From assembly GCF_016887565.1 (NCBI RefSeq), contig NZ_CP069396.1, positions 957,001 to 1,021,000 of the forward strand: DNA of 64,000 bases. Reading direction: 5' to 3'. The notes below the pieces were generated by a model. That model did not search any database. It saw only the letters and a program-made list of their open reading frames with translations, and was not told the origin of the DNA. Positions 8,508 to 15,522 of the stretch are shown one piece after another (the first letter of the stretch is position 1; the number at the start of each line of letters is the position of its first letter). The position numbers and the translations under genes are program-made. The stretch is from Archangium violaceum. Its GTDB lineage: Bacteria; Myxococcota; Myxococcia; Myxococcales; Myxococcaceae.

Positions 8508-10508
8508 ATGAACGTGTCTTCGACCGCATCATTCCGGATGCTCCGCCGTCTCGTCCCGGCGCTCGCCTGCCTGGCGATGCTGGGCGCCGGCTGCACCCAG
8601 CAGAAGGTGCCTCCACCCCAGAACGAGGTGGACAAGCAGACGCTCGAGACGGACTCGCTCTACATGGCCCGGCTCTACGCGAAGTGGGACCAGACCGTCC
8701 GCATGCAGGGGGCGGGGCCCGGGCAGGAGCGCGGGCGGATGTCCATCGACCTCGCCGATGATACGCAGTACCGCTTCCTGAAGAACCGGCTCCACTCCGC
8801 TGGCAGCACCCCGGACAACTCGCCGCATCTCTTCCGCCGCATCGAGAAGCTGCGCAAGGAGAGGAAGGACGGCATCCCGGACACGGTGACCCGGAAGGAC
8901 CAGCTCACCTCGACGGGCACCGGCCCGGCCCGGGACAATCCCTGGTGCGGCCACGTGCTGCCGCTCAAGGACGAGGAGGATGCCGACTCCTTGGTGGCGA
9001 AGTTCGAGGCCACCGGTCTCGTCACCTGCTTCAAGGGCGCCGACTACGCCTACGTGGACGTCACCGCCTTCGCCACCGATGCCTCGCGCACGAACCTGCG
9101 TGTGCTCGACACCCGGGCCGAGGAGCAGTACGCGGGCGCCGTCCTCGAGACGCAGCCCCTGGACCTCCACCTGAAGGTCGGCGAGCACGAGCTGCTGCTC
9201 GTGGACTCGCTGTCCCTGGCCTTCAACGAGACGACGGGCGAGGCACACCTGTCCTACACCGTGGCCGAATCGTCCATCGTGGCACTGGGCGTTCACCAGC
9301 CGAACATCAACACCATGTACTTCGAGCACCCGCGCGAGCTGATCGGCTCGTTCCAGGCGGACAATGCCATCCGGACCTGCCTGGAGCGGGGGGCCACCGT
9401 CGGCTATCTGGACTGTGATTACACGACGGGCAGCAAGGACCCCGTCACGGGCGCCTTCACGCCGTTCGGCAAGCCCTTCACCGGCATCTCCGCCGTGGAT
9501 GCCGAGGCCACCAAACCGCCCTATGGCTCGTGGCTGCCCAGGCGGGGCGACTACTGGGAGCCGGCCAATGGCGCCTTCGACCCCTCCCACCTCTATGTCG
9601 CCATGCGGGGCCGCCATCTCGTCTCGATGCCCACCCGGCTGTGCACCATCGACGAGCGCGACAGCGACGTGTCCGTCATCCTCATGGAGCAGGGCGGGCG
9701 GTGCACCGCGGGCAGGAACACGGGAGACCCGGTGCTCAATGGAGGCCTGCCCTTCACGCCCCACAAGTGGGATGACTACTCCCCGGGCATCCTGGTGCTT
9801 CCCTTCGATGGGCTGGCGGACTTCGGGAAGGACTGCCTGGACCACATGCAGAATGTCCGCCTCCTCATTCGCTCCACGGTGAAGGCCACCTGCCACCAGA
9901 TTGGCGTGAATACCGCCGGACAGCAGATCATCCGCACCCGGACCCAGCCCATCCTCAACCTCGACTTCCGCAATGCCTGCCTCGCCGAGGGCACGAAGGT
10001 GACGAAGGCGGATGGCTCGCTGGTGGCGGTGGAGCACGTGAAGCAGGGCGACAAGCTGCTGACCAATGGCAGGGGCGTGGCGCTGACGGTGACGACGGTG
10101 TCACGCGGCGGCGAGAGCAAGCCCATGGTGAAGCTGCGCGACGAGCGGGGCGGTGAGGTGATGGTGACGGAGACGCACCCGATGGTGACGGCGGCCCGAG
10201 GGCTGGTGCAGGCCGGGGAGCTGAAGGTGGGTGACGCCCTGCTCACGCGCACCGGCACCGCGAAGCTGGTCGGGGTGGAGCGCGTGCCCTACACCGGCCA
10301 GGTGTTCAACTTCGCGCTGGGCACGCCTGAGGAGCTGGCCTCGGTGGGTCCCGAGGCGCGGACGCTGTATGCCAATGGGTATCTGGTGGGTGACAGTTCC
10401 ATGCAGTCCCGGCTGGAGCGGCAGCGCAAGCTGGACGCGCGCGAGGTGCTGGCGAAGCTGAACGGCGCCTGGCACGAGGACTACCGCCGGCACCAGGCGC
10501 GCAGGTGA
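8508..10508 (+). CDS. Lipoprotein with C-terminal Hint (intein-like) domain, copy 2
   Basis: 666 residues, paralogue of the gene immediately upstream over its whole length. Lipobox MLGAGC (Cys29) is followed by the shared TQQ..PPP..EVDKQ segment, then an unrecognised domain of about 450 residues with paired Cys, and a Hint module at about 491-629: Cys491 (CLAEGT), TETH (His557), and terminal NGYLVGD/S (Asp629/Ser630). The module has the same length as in copy 1 (139 residues) and is its most conserved part. GAGGTGA lies 7 nt before the chosen ATG; an upstream in-frame extension lacks a signal peptide. Self-cleavage at Cys491 is inferred from the motif set. Confidence 0.8.
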   Translation: MNVSSTASFRMLRRLVPALACLAMLGAGCTQQKVPPPQNEVDKQTLETDSLYMARLYAKWDQTVRMQGAGPGQERGRMSIDLADDTQYRFLKNRLHSAGSTPDNSPHLFRRIEKLRKERKDGIPDTVTRKDQLTSTGTGPARDNPWCGHVLPLKDEEDADSLVAKFEATGLVTCFKGADYAYVDVTAFATDASRTNLRVLDTRAEEQYAGAVLETQPLDLHLKVGEHELLLVDSLSLAFNETTGEAHLSYTVAESSIVALGVHQPNINTMYFEHPRELIGSFQADNAIRTCLERGATVGYLDCDYTTGSKDPVTGAFTPFGKPFTGISAVDAEATKPPYGSWLPRRGDYWEPANGAFDPSHLYVAMRGRHLVSMPTRLCTIDERDSDVSVILMEQGGRCTAGRNTGDPVLNGGLPFTPHKWDDYSPGILVLPFDGLADFGKDCLDHMQNVRLLIRSTVKATCHQIGVNTAGQQIIRTRTQPILNLDFRNACLAEGTKVTKADGSLVAVEHVKQGDKLLTNGRGVALTVTTVSRGGESKPMVKLRDERGGEVMVTETHPMVTAARGLVQAGELKVGDALLTRTGTAKLVGVERVPYTGQVFNFALGTPEELASVGPEARTLYANGYLVGDSSMQSRLERQRKLDAREVLAKLNGAWHEDYRRHQARR

Positions 10509-10545
10509 GCGCGCGTCCTTCCCGCCCGAGTCCCTGAAATCATCG

Positions 10546-10582
10546 AGGGGCCGTCCCGGTCATTTCTACCGGGGCGGCCCCT
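10546..10582 (+). terminator. Intrinsic terminator after Hint lipoprotein 2
   Basis: Stem AGGGGCCG-TCCCGG / CCGGGG-CGGCCCCT with one T-G wobble and a loop of about 9 nt, followed by GCGCCTTT. It starts 38 nt after the stop and is homologous to the terminator after copy 1. Confidence 0.7.
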
Positions 10583-10731
10583 GCGCCTTTCCAGCGGACA
10601 GTGGAATGGCGCGGACATGCCGTATGCCCTTCCCTCTGAGCCCGCGCCCGGGGAGGAGGGGGCCAGGGGAGCGGCAGGGGGATTGCTACAGGTCCCGGAG
10701 AACCTGGATCACTTCCTTCCTGGAGGTTCCC

Positions 10732-11058
10732 GTGTCGCGCAGAACTGTCGAGACCCAGATTGTTGCAATGCCAGACATCATCCTCTATCCGCGCGATACG
10801 GTGATACGTGCGCTCGAAGTGATGCACCGTTACGGCGTGCACCTGTTGCCAGTGGTGGATGAGCGACACGGCGAGGTGCTCGGCCACGTCTCCGAGGAGG
10901 AGCTGCACCGCATCTGGTCCACGCTCCCGCTGGCCCGCATGTCTGAAATTCTGACCGCCCGCGCGGCCCTCGCCTCGGAAGGAATTGCAGGCGAGCGGCC
11001 CTCGCGCATCGTCTTCGTCCCCGGTGGGCAGGGCTCGCGCTCCTCCTGGCTGCACTAG
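10732..11058 (+). CDS. Single CBS-domain protein
   Basis: 108 residues. Residues about 15-60 match one CBS motif (LYPRDTVIRALEVM...GVHLLPVVDE..GEVLGHVSEEEL), the adenine-nucleotide-sensing module that normally works in pairs; a dimer would supply the second half. The GTG at 10732 was chosen because GGAGG lies 5 nt upstream and the CBS fold begins soon after; in-frame sequence upstream to 10606 is compositionally unlike protein. It follows the Hint lipoprotein terminator and is probably transcribed alone. Its ligand and partner are unknown. Confidence 0.7.
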   Translation: MSRRTVETQIVAMPDIILYPRDTVIRALEVMHRYGVHLLPVVDERHGEVLGHVSEEELHRIWSTLPLARMSEILTARAALASEGIAGERPSRIVFVPGGQGSRSSWLH

Positions 11059-11530
11059 CGCGAGGGTAGACCTCGGTGTGGTGCCGTGGGGCCCTTCCCA
11101 GGATGAGGTCCTCCCCCGCCCGCCACACCCGTTTCACGGGCCCCCCTGGAAGGCGCGGGCCCACGTCTCGTTCCAGTGCTCCGGGTGGCCGGGCCCCCTG
11201 CGCGTCAGCGCCAGCGGCGCCCCCCCTGTCCCATGGGGCGAGGACGATGTCTCCCAGTGACAGTTCCTGTACGAATTCCCGGTGCGACTCGCCGTCGCCG
11301 TGCCGCCGCGGTGGGTGCGCGGACGGCTCGTGGCGCGTGGGTGATGAAATCGGGAAGTTCGCTCATGGGCGGAATTCCGTATCACTTCCACGCATGGCCA
11401 ACATCTGGCCGTCCGCGACTGCCTCCTTCCCAACGACCTGCCCTCGGGGTCGCGGCCAGATCGCTCCACGCTTGCCAGGGTGTAGGCGGTCGTCCCCGCG
11501 CCTAAACGGCGGGGCTTGAGGAGGCGTGGC
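11059..11530. other. Gene-free gap
   Basis: No ORF in this 472-bp stretch, on either strand, has protein-like composition, a recognisable domain or a ribosome-binding site. The only local structure is a short CCCCGC/GCGGGG hairpin just before the ribosome-binding site of the next gene. It presumably contains the promoter of the nucleotidyltransferase gene. Confidence 0.5.
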
Positions 11531-12232
11531 ATGAAGGCTGTGGCAATCATCCTCGCTGCGGGCGAGTCCAGGAAGATGGGCTATCCCAAGGCGCTCATCG
11601 AGCACGAGGGGGGCAGAAGCTTCCTCCAATCGCTCGCGTCGACGTTCGGCAAGGCGGGGTGCACCATCATCGGCGTCATTGGCAAGGACGCCGATGCCGT
11701 GCGAGATCAGCACCCCACCGTTCATCTGGTGGAGAACGAGCGGTGGCAGGACGGTCAGCTCGCCTCGGTGAAGACCGGGTTGGAGGAGGCCTTCGAGGAA
11801 GGCGCGGACGTGGTGCTCATCCACCCCGTGGACATGCCCGCCCTTCGGGCCTCCACCCTCAAGTCGCTCATCAAGGCGCTCGGCGACTCCGTGGAGGGGC
11901 TGCGTCCCGAGTACGAGGGAGCCTCCGGCTTCCCCATCGTCCTCTCGCGCGCCGCCGCCGAGCGGCTGCGGGACGGGGACTCCGGCGAGACGCTGCTCGA
12001 GGGCGCCCTGCGCGGCGTGCAGCTGCGCCGCATCCCCGTGAAGGACCCGGGCGTCGTCGTCAACATCAACACCCCGGAGACCTATGAGCGCCTGTTCGGC
12101 TCCGCTCCGAAGCTCGCTCCTCCCCCCAAGCGCCGGGGCAAGAAGGGCGGCGAGTCTTCCGCCGGGGCGAGCGCGGGCTCGGGGGCCTCGGCTCCCATGG
12201 AGGCGTCCTCCGAGGGACTCTCCGGAAAGTGA
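11531..12232 (+). CDS. MobA-like NTP transferase
   Basis: 233 residues. The N-terminus has the nucleotidyltransferase loop LAAGESRKMGYPKAL, followed by a mid-protein HPVDMPAL, the pattern of the MobA-like NTP transferase family (molybdenum cofactor cytidylyl/guanylyl transferases and related sugar-nucleotide enzymes). The core ends near residue 195; the last 40 residues are a low-complexity Lys/Ser/Gly/Ala tail. Start at 11531 is supported by GAGGAGG upstream. No molybdenum-cofactor gene is adjacent, so the actual nucleotide acceptor cannot be told. Confidence 0.8.
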   Translation: MKAVAIILAAGESRKMGYPKALIEHEGGRSFLQSLASTFGKAGCTIIGVIGKDADAVRDQHPTVHLVENERWQDGQLASVKTGLEEAFEEGADVVLIHPVDMPALRASTLKSLIKALGDSVEGLRPEYEGASGFPIVLSRAAAERLRDGDSGETLLEGALRGVQLRRIPVKDPGVVVNINTPETYERLFGSAPKLAPPPKRRGKKGGESSAGASAGSGASAPMEASSEGLSGK

Positions 12233-12247
12233 GCCCGGGGCGCGGAA

Positions 12248-12285
12248 GACCCTCACCCTTTCCCTCTCCCAGAGGGAGAGGGGGA
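12248..12285 (+). repeat. REP-like repeat copy 1
   Basis: GACCCTCACCC followed by CCCTCTCCC-AGA-GGGAGAGGG, a 9-bp hairpin. One of eight copies in the window; sits between two convergent genes (stop at 12232 and stop at 12290). Confidence 0.8.
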
Positions 12286-12289
12286 GATG

Positions 12290-13201
12290 TCAGATGTTCA
12301 GGCCGAGGCCTACGTAGGGACCACTGAGGACGTCCTGGTTGGCGTCTCCACCCGCCAGGCCCCGGTCATTCAGCAGCATCCAGCGCCAGCCGCCTCGCAG
12401 GGTCAGGATGCCCATGTGCAGCCCGAGCCCCGCCTGCGCGTCCAGTTGCATGTACGGCACCGGCACCAGTTGTGCCCGGCCTTCCAGGTCCATCGCGCCG
12501 AACAGGCACCGCTCGAAGGACAGGGCGATGCTCGGGCCCACCAGCGCCACGTCCGGCGCCCTCGCTCCCGCCACTCCCGCCTCGGCGCGCAGCCGCCCCT
12601 CGTCGCCCGTGAGCAGCGCGTACGTCAGGTGCACCGAGTACAGCTCCAGCTTGTCCGTCCCCGCCGTCCCGTCATCCGTGGGCAGCTTCATCGAGGTCAT
12701 CGCTCCGCCCACACCCCAGTGCAGCCCCTCGAGCCCCAGGTTCAGCGCCATCGCCGCACCGCCCCCCAGCGCCTGTCCTTCCACCCCCGTCCGGAAAAGC
12801 ATCAGGTTGCGCGAGCGCGTCTCTCGCGGCTGCCGCTGCTCGACCACCTCCTGCTGCACCGCCACGGGCGGCGGGGGCGGCGGGTAGTACGTCGTCTCGT
12901 TGGCCGCGTGCACCTCGCTCGCCACGTGGGCCACGTCGACGAGGAAGGAGAGCACGGACAGCGCCGTATCCACGTCCGAGCGGACGTCCGAGTAGCTGGA
13001 GCCGGAGTTGTGTGACCTTCCGCCTCCCCCACTGCTACTCCCGCCGCTCTGGCCCACCGCGGTGGCGTCGTGGACCTTGTCTGACTTGGAGTCTCCGTCA
13101 TCGTCGGACGAGCGCTTGCCGAAGCGCGCCTCCGCCGGGCCAGAGGTGAGGAACAGGCCTGTCGTCAGGGCCGCGCACAGCAGTTGGCGGAGGTGGGGCA
13201 C
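12290..13201 (-). CDS. Exported beta-barrel-like protein of unknown function
   Basis: 303 residues with a signal peptide (ends GPAEA). After a Ser/Gly/Asp-rich stretch (about 30-75), a short helix and a Pro-rich linker with six consecutive prolines, residues 130-303 show alternating amphipathic strands ending LGLNI, resembling an outer-membrane beta-barrel. The start is GTG with AGGAGGG upstream. It lies 81 nt downstream of the OmpA-like gene on the same strand and is probably the last gene of that unit. No specific family recognised. Confidence 0.72.
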   Translation of the reverse strand: MPHLRQLLCAALTTGLFLTSGPAEARFGKRSSDDDGDSKSDKVHDATAVGQSGGSSSGGGGRSHNSGSSYSDVRSDVDTALSVLSFLVDVAHVASEVHAANETTYYPPPPPPVAVQQEVVEQRQPRETRSRNLMLFRTGVEGQALGGGAAMALNLGLEGLHWGVGGAMTSMKLPTDDGTAGTDKLELYSVHLTYALLTGDEGRLRAEAGVAGARAPDVALVGPSIALSFERCLFGAMDLEGRAQLVPVPYMQLDAQAGLGLHMGILTLRGGWRWMLLNDRGLAGGDANQDVLSGPYVGLGLNI

Positions 13202-13282
13202 GGAGCGCCCTCCTGGAGAAGCGGATGGAAGTGGGTGACCTGGGGCTCGGACGTCCGCCTGCTCCGTTTATTCACCGCGTTT

Positions 13283-14119
13283 TTACCGCTTGGGGGACGG
13301 GCGTTTCTTCGCCATCCGCGCATCCGCCGGAGCTGGCGGCGGCGGCGGGGGTTGTCGCGGCGCCGGCGCCGGCATCAGCTGCAACTCGAGTCTCCGGTTC
13401 CGCTCCCGCGCCTGCGGTCCATCATCCGGTACCACCGGGTGGTATTGCCCGTAGCCCGCCGCCACCAGCTTCTCCGGCGGCAGCTTCACCGTGTCTCCCA
13501 GGAAGTGCACCACCGTGACCGCTCGCGCCGCCGACAGCTCCCAGCTCGTCCCGGGCACGCTCGTCTCCGGCGTCTCCCGCACCGCGTCCGTGTGTGCGGC
13601 CACCTGCACCAGGTGCCCCTCCACCCCTCCCAGTTTCGCACCCACCCGCGTCAGCAGCTCCGCTCCCCCGGGGGTCAGCTCCGCCCCGCGCGGCTCGAAG
13701 AGCAGGTGTTCCGCCAGCTCCAACCGCAGACGGCCCTCGGCCTCCTCCAGGAAGGCCTCGCCCTTCTCCAGCTCCGTCTTCAGGAGGGGCTCGAGCTCCG
13801 CCCTTGCCGCCTCCCGCTTCGAGAGCTGTGCTCCCGGCTCCAGGGACTTCTTGCCGAGCGCCGCCGTCAGTCCCTGTTGCTGCTGCTCCAGCACGCGCAG
13901 CCTCCGCGTCATGCTGTCGCGCAGCACCTGCAGCTCCGCCACCCGCGCCTCGGAGTCCGCCGCCTCTCGCTCCAGTTGCTCCACCCGCGTCAGCAGCGAG
14001 GAGATGGATCGCGAGGCCAGCCACCCGCCCACCATCGACACACCCAGCGAGCCCGCCAGCAGCCACCACGGCAGCCGCGCGCGACGGCGCTTCTCCGTGT
14101 CGCTCGCTGTCCGCTCCAT
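13283..14119 (-). CDS. OmpA/MotB C-terminal domain protein with coiled coil
   Basis: 278 residues: short basic N-terminus, one transmembrane helix (about 17-36), a long coiled coil (about 40-130), then an OmpA/MotB peptidoglycan-binding domain (about 130-245) recognisable by AAHTD, the LSAARAVTVVHFL helix, AAGYGQYHPV and the ARERNRRLEL segment. A Pro-rich basic tail follows. The layout (membrane anchor, rod, peptidoglycan binder) fits a periplasm-spanning link between inner membrane and cell wall. It lies 58 nt after the Coq4-like gene, same strand. Confidence 0.82.
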   Translation of the reverse strand: MERTASDTEKRRRARLPWWLLAGSLGVSMVGGWLASRSISSLLTRVEQLEREAADSEARVAELQVLRDSMTRRLRVLEQQQQGLTAALGKKSLEPGAQLSKREAARAELEPLLKTELEKGEAFLEEAEGRLRLELAEHLLFEPRGAELTPGGAELLTRVGAKLGGVEGHLVQVAAHTDAVRETPETSVPGTSWELSAARAVTVVHFLGDTVKLPPEKLVAAGYGQYHPVVPDDGPQARERNRRLELQLMPAPAPRQPPPPPPAPADARMAKKRPSPKR

Positions 14120-14177
14120 CCAGGGGCCTCCCTAGGCACTCGGGGTTGGAGCTTCGAGTCTACTCCCTCGTGCCGCT

Positions 14178-14765
14178 TCAGCGCAGCAGGCCCGCCAGCA
14201 GCCAGGCCCCCAGCACCAGCGGGCTCAGTGTCACGGCCGCGCCCAGTGCCCCCATGAGCAGCGCCGCGCACGACCAGCCCGCGAAGGCGAGTCTGTCCTT
14301 CCTCGTCGGCGCGGGCACCGGCGCATCCATCCCGCGCTCCCGCTTCATCTCCTCCACCGTCTTCCCCAGCAGGGCGTCGCCGTACTCGGTCCGGTAGAGG
14401 TTGCCCGTGTACCGGCCCCTCTGGAAGGCCCTCGCCACCCTGCGCGGCATGAAGCACAGCCCCACCCCCATCCCCCCCAGGTTCAGCGCCCAGGCCACCC
14501 AGTGGTTCGTGCACCCTCCCGCGACCTCCCAGGCCGATATCTCGCACTCGCCCGGGAAGTCCGTGCGGTAGCCCGTCAGCACGTGGTGCAGGTCATGGAA
14601 GCGCAGCGCCCGCACCCGCTCCGCCGAGTTGGGGAACCACACCGGCAACGGGCCCACGTCCACCCGCACCCACCGCTCGTCGTAGTTGCCCCCCTGCCCG
14701 AAGCCGTTCTCCTCGAAATATCGCTCGCGCGCCTGCCGCAGCGTGAGCGCCGCCTCCTGGCTCAT
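14178..14765 (-). CDS. Coq4-like protein with C-terminal membrane segments
   Basis: 195 residues. His57-Asp58-x-x-His61-x11-Glu73 exactly fits the HDxxH-x11-E metal-binding signature of Coq4, the ubiquinone-biosynthesis protein recently linked to C1 decarboxylation/hydroxylation of the ring. Unlike classical Coq4, the last 40 residues form one or two hydrophobic segments (FAGWSCAALLMGAL and a second run), suggesting membrane anchoring. The gene overlaps the tetR stop by 4 nt (ATGA), so it is translationally coupled to the regulator. No quinone gene is near; an alternative is a related lipid- or steroid-modifying enzyme. Confidence 0.65.
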   Translation of the reverse strand: MSQEAALTLRQARERYFEENGFGQGGNYDERWVRVDVGPLPVWFPNSAERVRALRFHDLHHVLTGYRTDFPGECEISAWEVAGGCTNHWVAWALNLGGMGVGLCFMPRRVARAFQRGRYTGNLYRTEYGDALLGKTVEEMKRERGMDAPVPAPTRKDRLAFAGWSCAALLMGALGAAVTLSPLVLGAWLLAGLLR

Positions 14766-15454
14766 GACTGTCTCCGCTTCTTCCGGGGAAGGGTGTCCGC
14801 GCCCGGCCCGAAGCCCCGGAGCTGGAGCGCGAGCGTGCGTTCGAGCATGGGTCGCCAGCTCTCCCCCGGGCCCAGTGCCCCGGACAGCCAGGCGATCAGC
14901 GTCGTGACGTACAGCGAGAAGAGATTGAGGCCGGCCACTTCCAGGTCCACCTCGGGCGCCACCTCGCCGCGCTCGCGCGCCGCCACCACCAGCTCCGCCA
15001 GCCGCGCCGCGAAGGCCCGCTCCAACCTCATGCGCTCACCCGCGGGCCCCGGCTCCACGAAGAGCAGCTCCCGGATGAACGTGCGCGCCAGCCCCGGCTC
15101 CTTCGCGTAGAAGGTGAAGAAGCCCTCGAAGACGTGCAGCAGCTGCTCGAGCAGCGGTGCCTCCCGGGGCAGCGTGCGGAAGCGCTCCTCCTGCACCGCC
15201 TCCACCCGCTCGGAGAGCACCAGCATCAGCAGCTCCTCCTTCGTGCGCGCGTAGAGGAACAGCGTCCCCGTCGCCACGCCCGCCCGCTGGGCGATCTCCC
15301 GCGTCGTCGTCTCCGCGAAGCCCTTCTTCGCGAAGAGCTCCCGCGCCGCCTCGCGGATGCGCTCCAGCTTCTCCTGCTTGTTGCGCTCCCTCAGTCCGGG
15401 CGCCTCGGCGTCCTCCCGTGGAGGGCTGGTTTTTCGAGAAGTGACCATGCTCAT
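14762..15454 (-). CDS. TetR/AcrR-family transcriptional regulator
   Basis: 230 residues. Helix-turn-helix at about 45-65 (FAETTTREIAQRAGVATGTL) preceded by AARELFAKKGF, the standard TetR DNA-binding domain; the C-terminal part is a helical ligand-binding domain. First gene of a minus-strand unit with the Coq4-like protein (4-nt overlap) and perhaps the OmpA-like and outer-membrane genes. A perfect 20-bp palindrome covers its candidate start codons (15454 and 15448), a strong hint of autorepression. Which ATG is used is undecided; no clear Shine-Dalgarno is present. Confidence 0.85.
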   Translation of the reverse strand: MSMVTSRKTSPPREDAEAPGLRERNKQEKLERIREAARELFAKKGFAETTTREIAQRAGVATGTLFLYARTKEELLMLVLSERVEAVQEERFRTLPREAPLLEQLLHVFEGFFTFYAKEPGLARTFIRELLFVEPGPAGERMRLERAFAARLAELVVAARERGEVAPEVDLEVAGLNLFSLYVTTLIAWLSGALGPGESWRPMLERTLALQLRGFGPGADTLPRKKRRQS

Positions 15455-15465
15455 TTATGAGCATG
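15446..15465. promoter_or_regulatory. Probable TetR operator
   Basis: CATGCTCAT-TT-ATGAGCATG, 9-bp perfect arms around a 2-bp centre, lying on the start codon of the tetR gene. Its size and symmetry suit a TetR dimer, so the regulator likely represses its own operon. Confidence 0.7.
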
Positions 15466-15522
15466 CTCAGTTTTTCGGCGCGGCGCAACCCATTCGTACC
15501 GGACGGCAGGGGAGGGAAGGGG

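Noticed and set aside
11134-11550. Minus-strand ORF in the gap before the nucleotidyltransferase gene
   Set aside because: No ribosome-binding site, shadow-like composition, no domain; overlaps the start of a well-supported gene.
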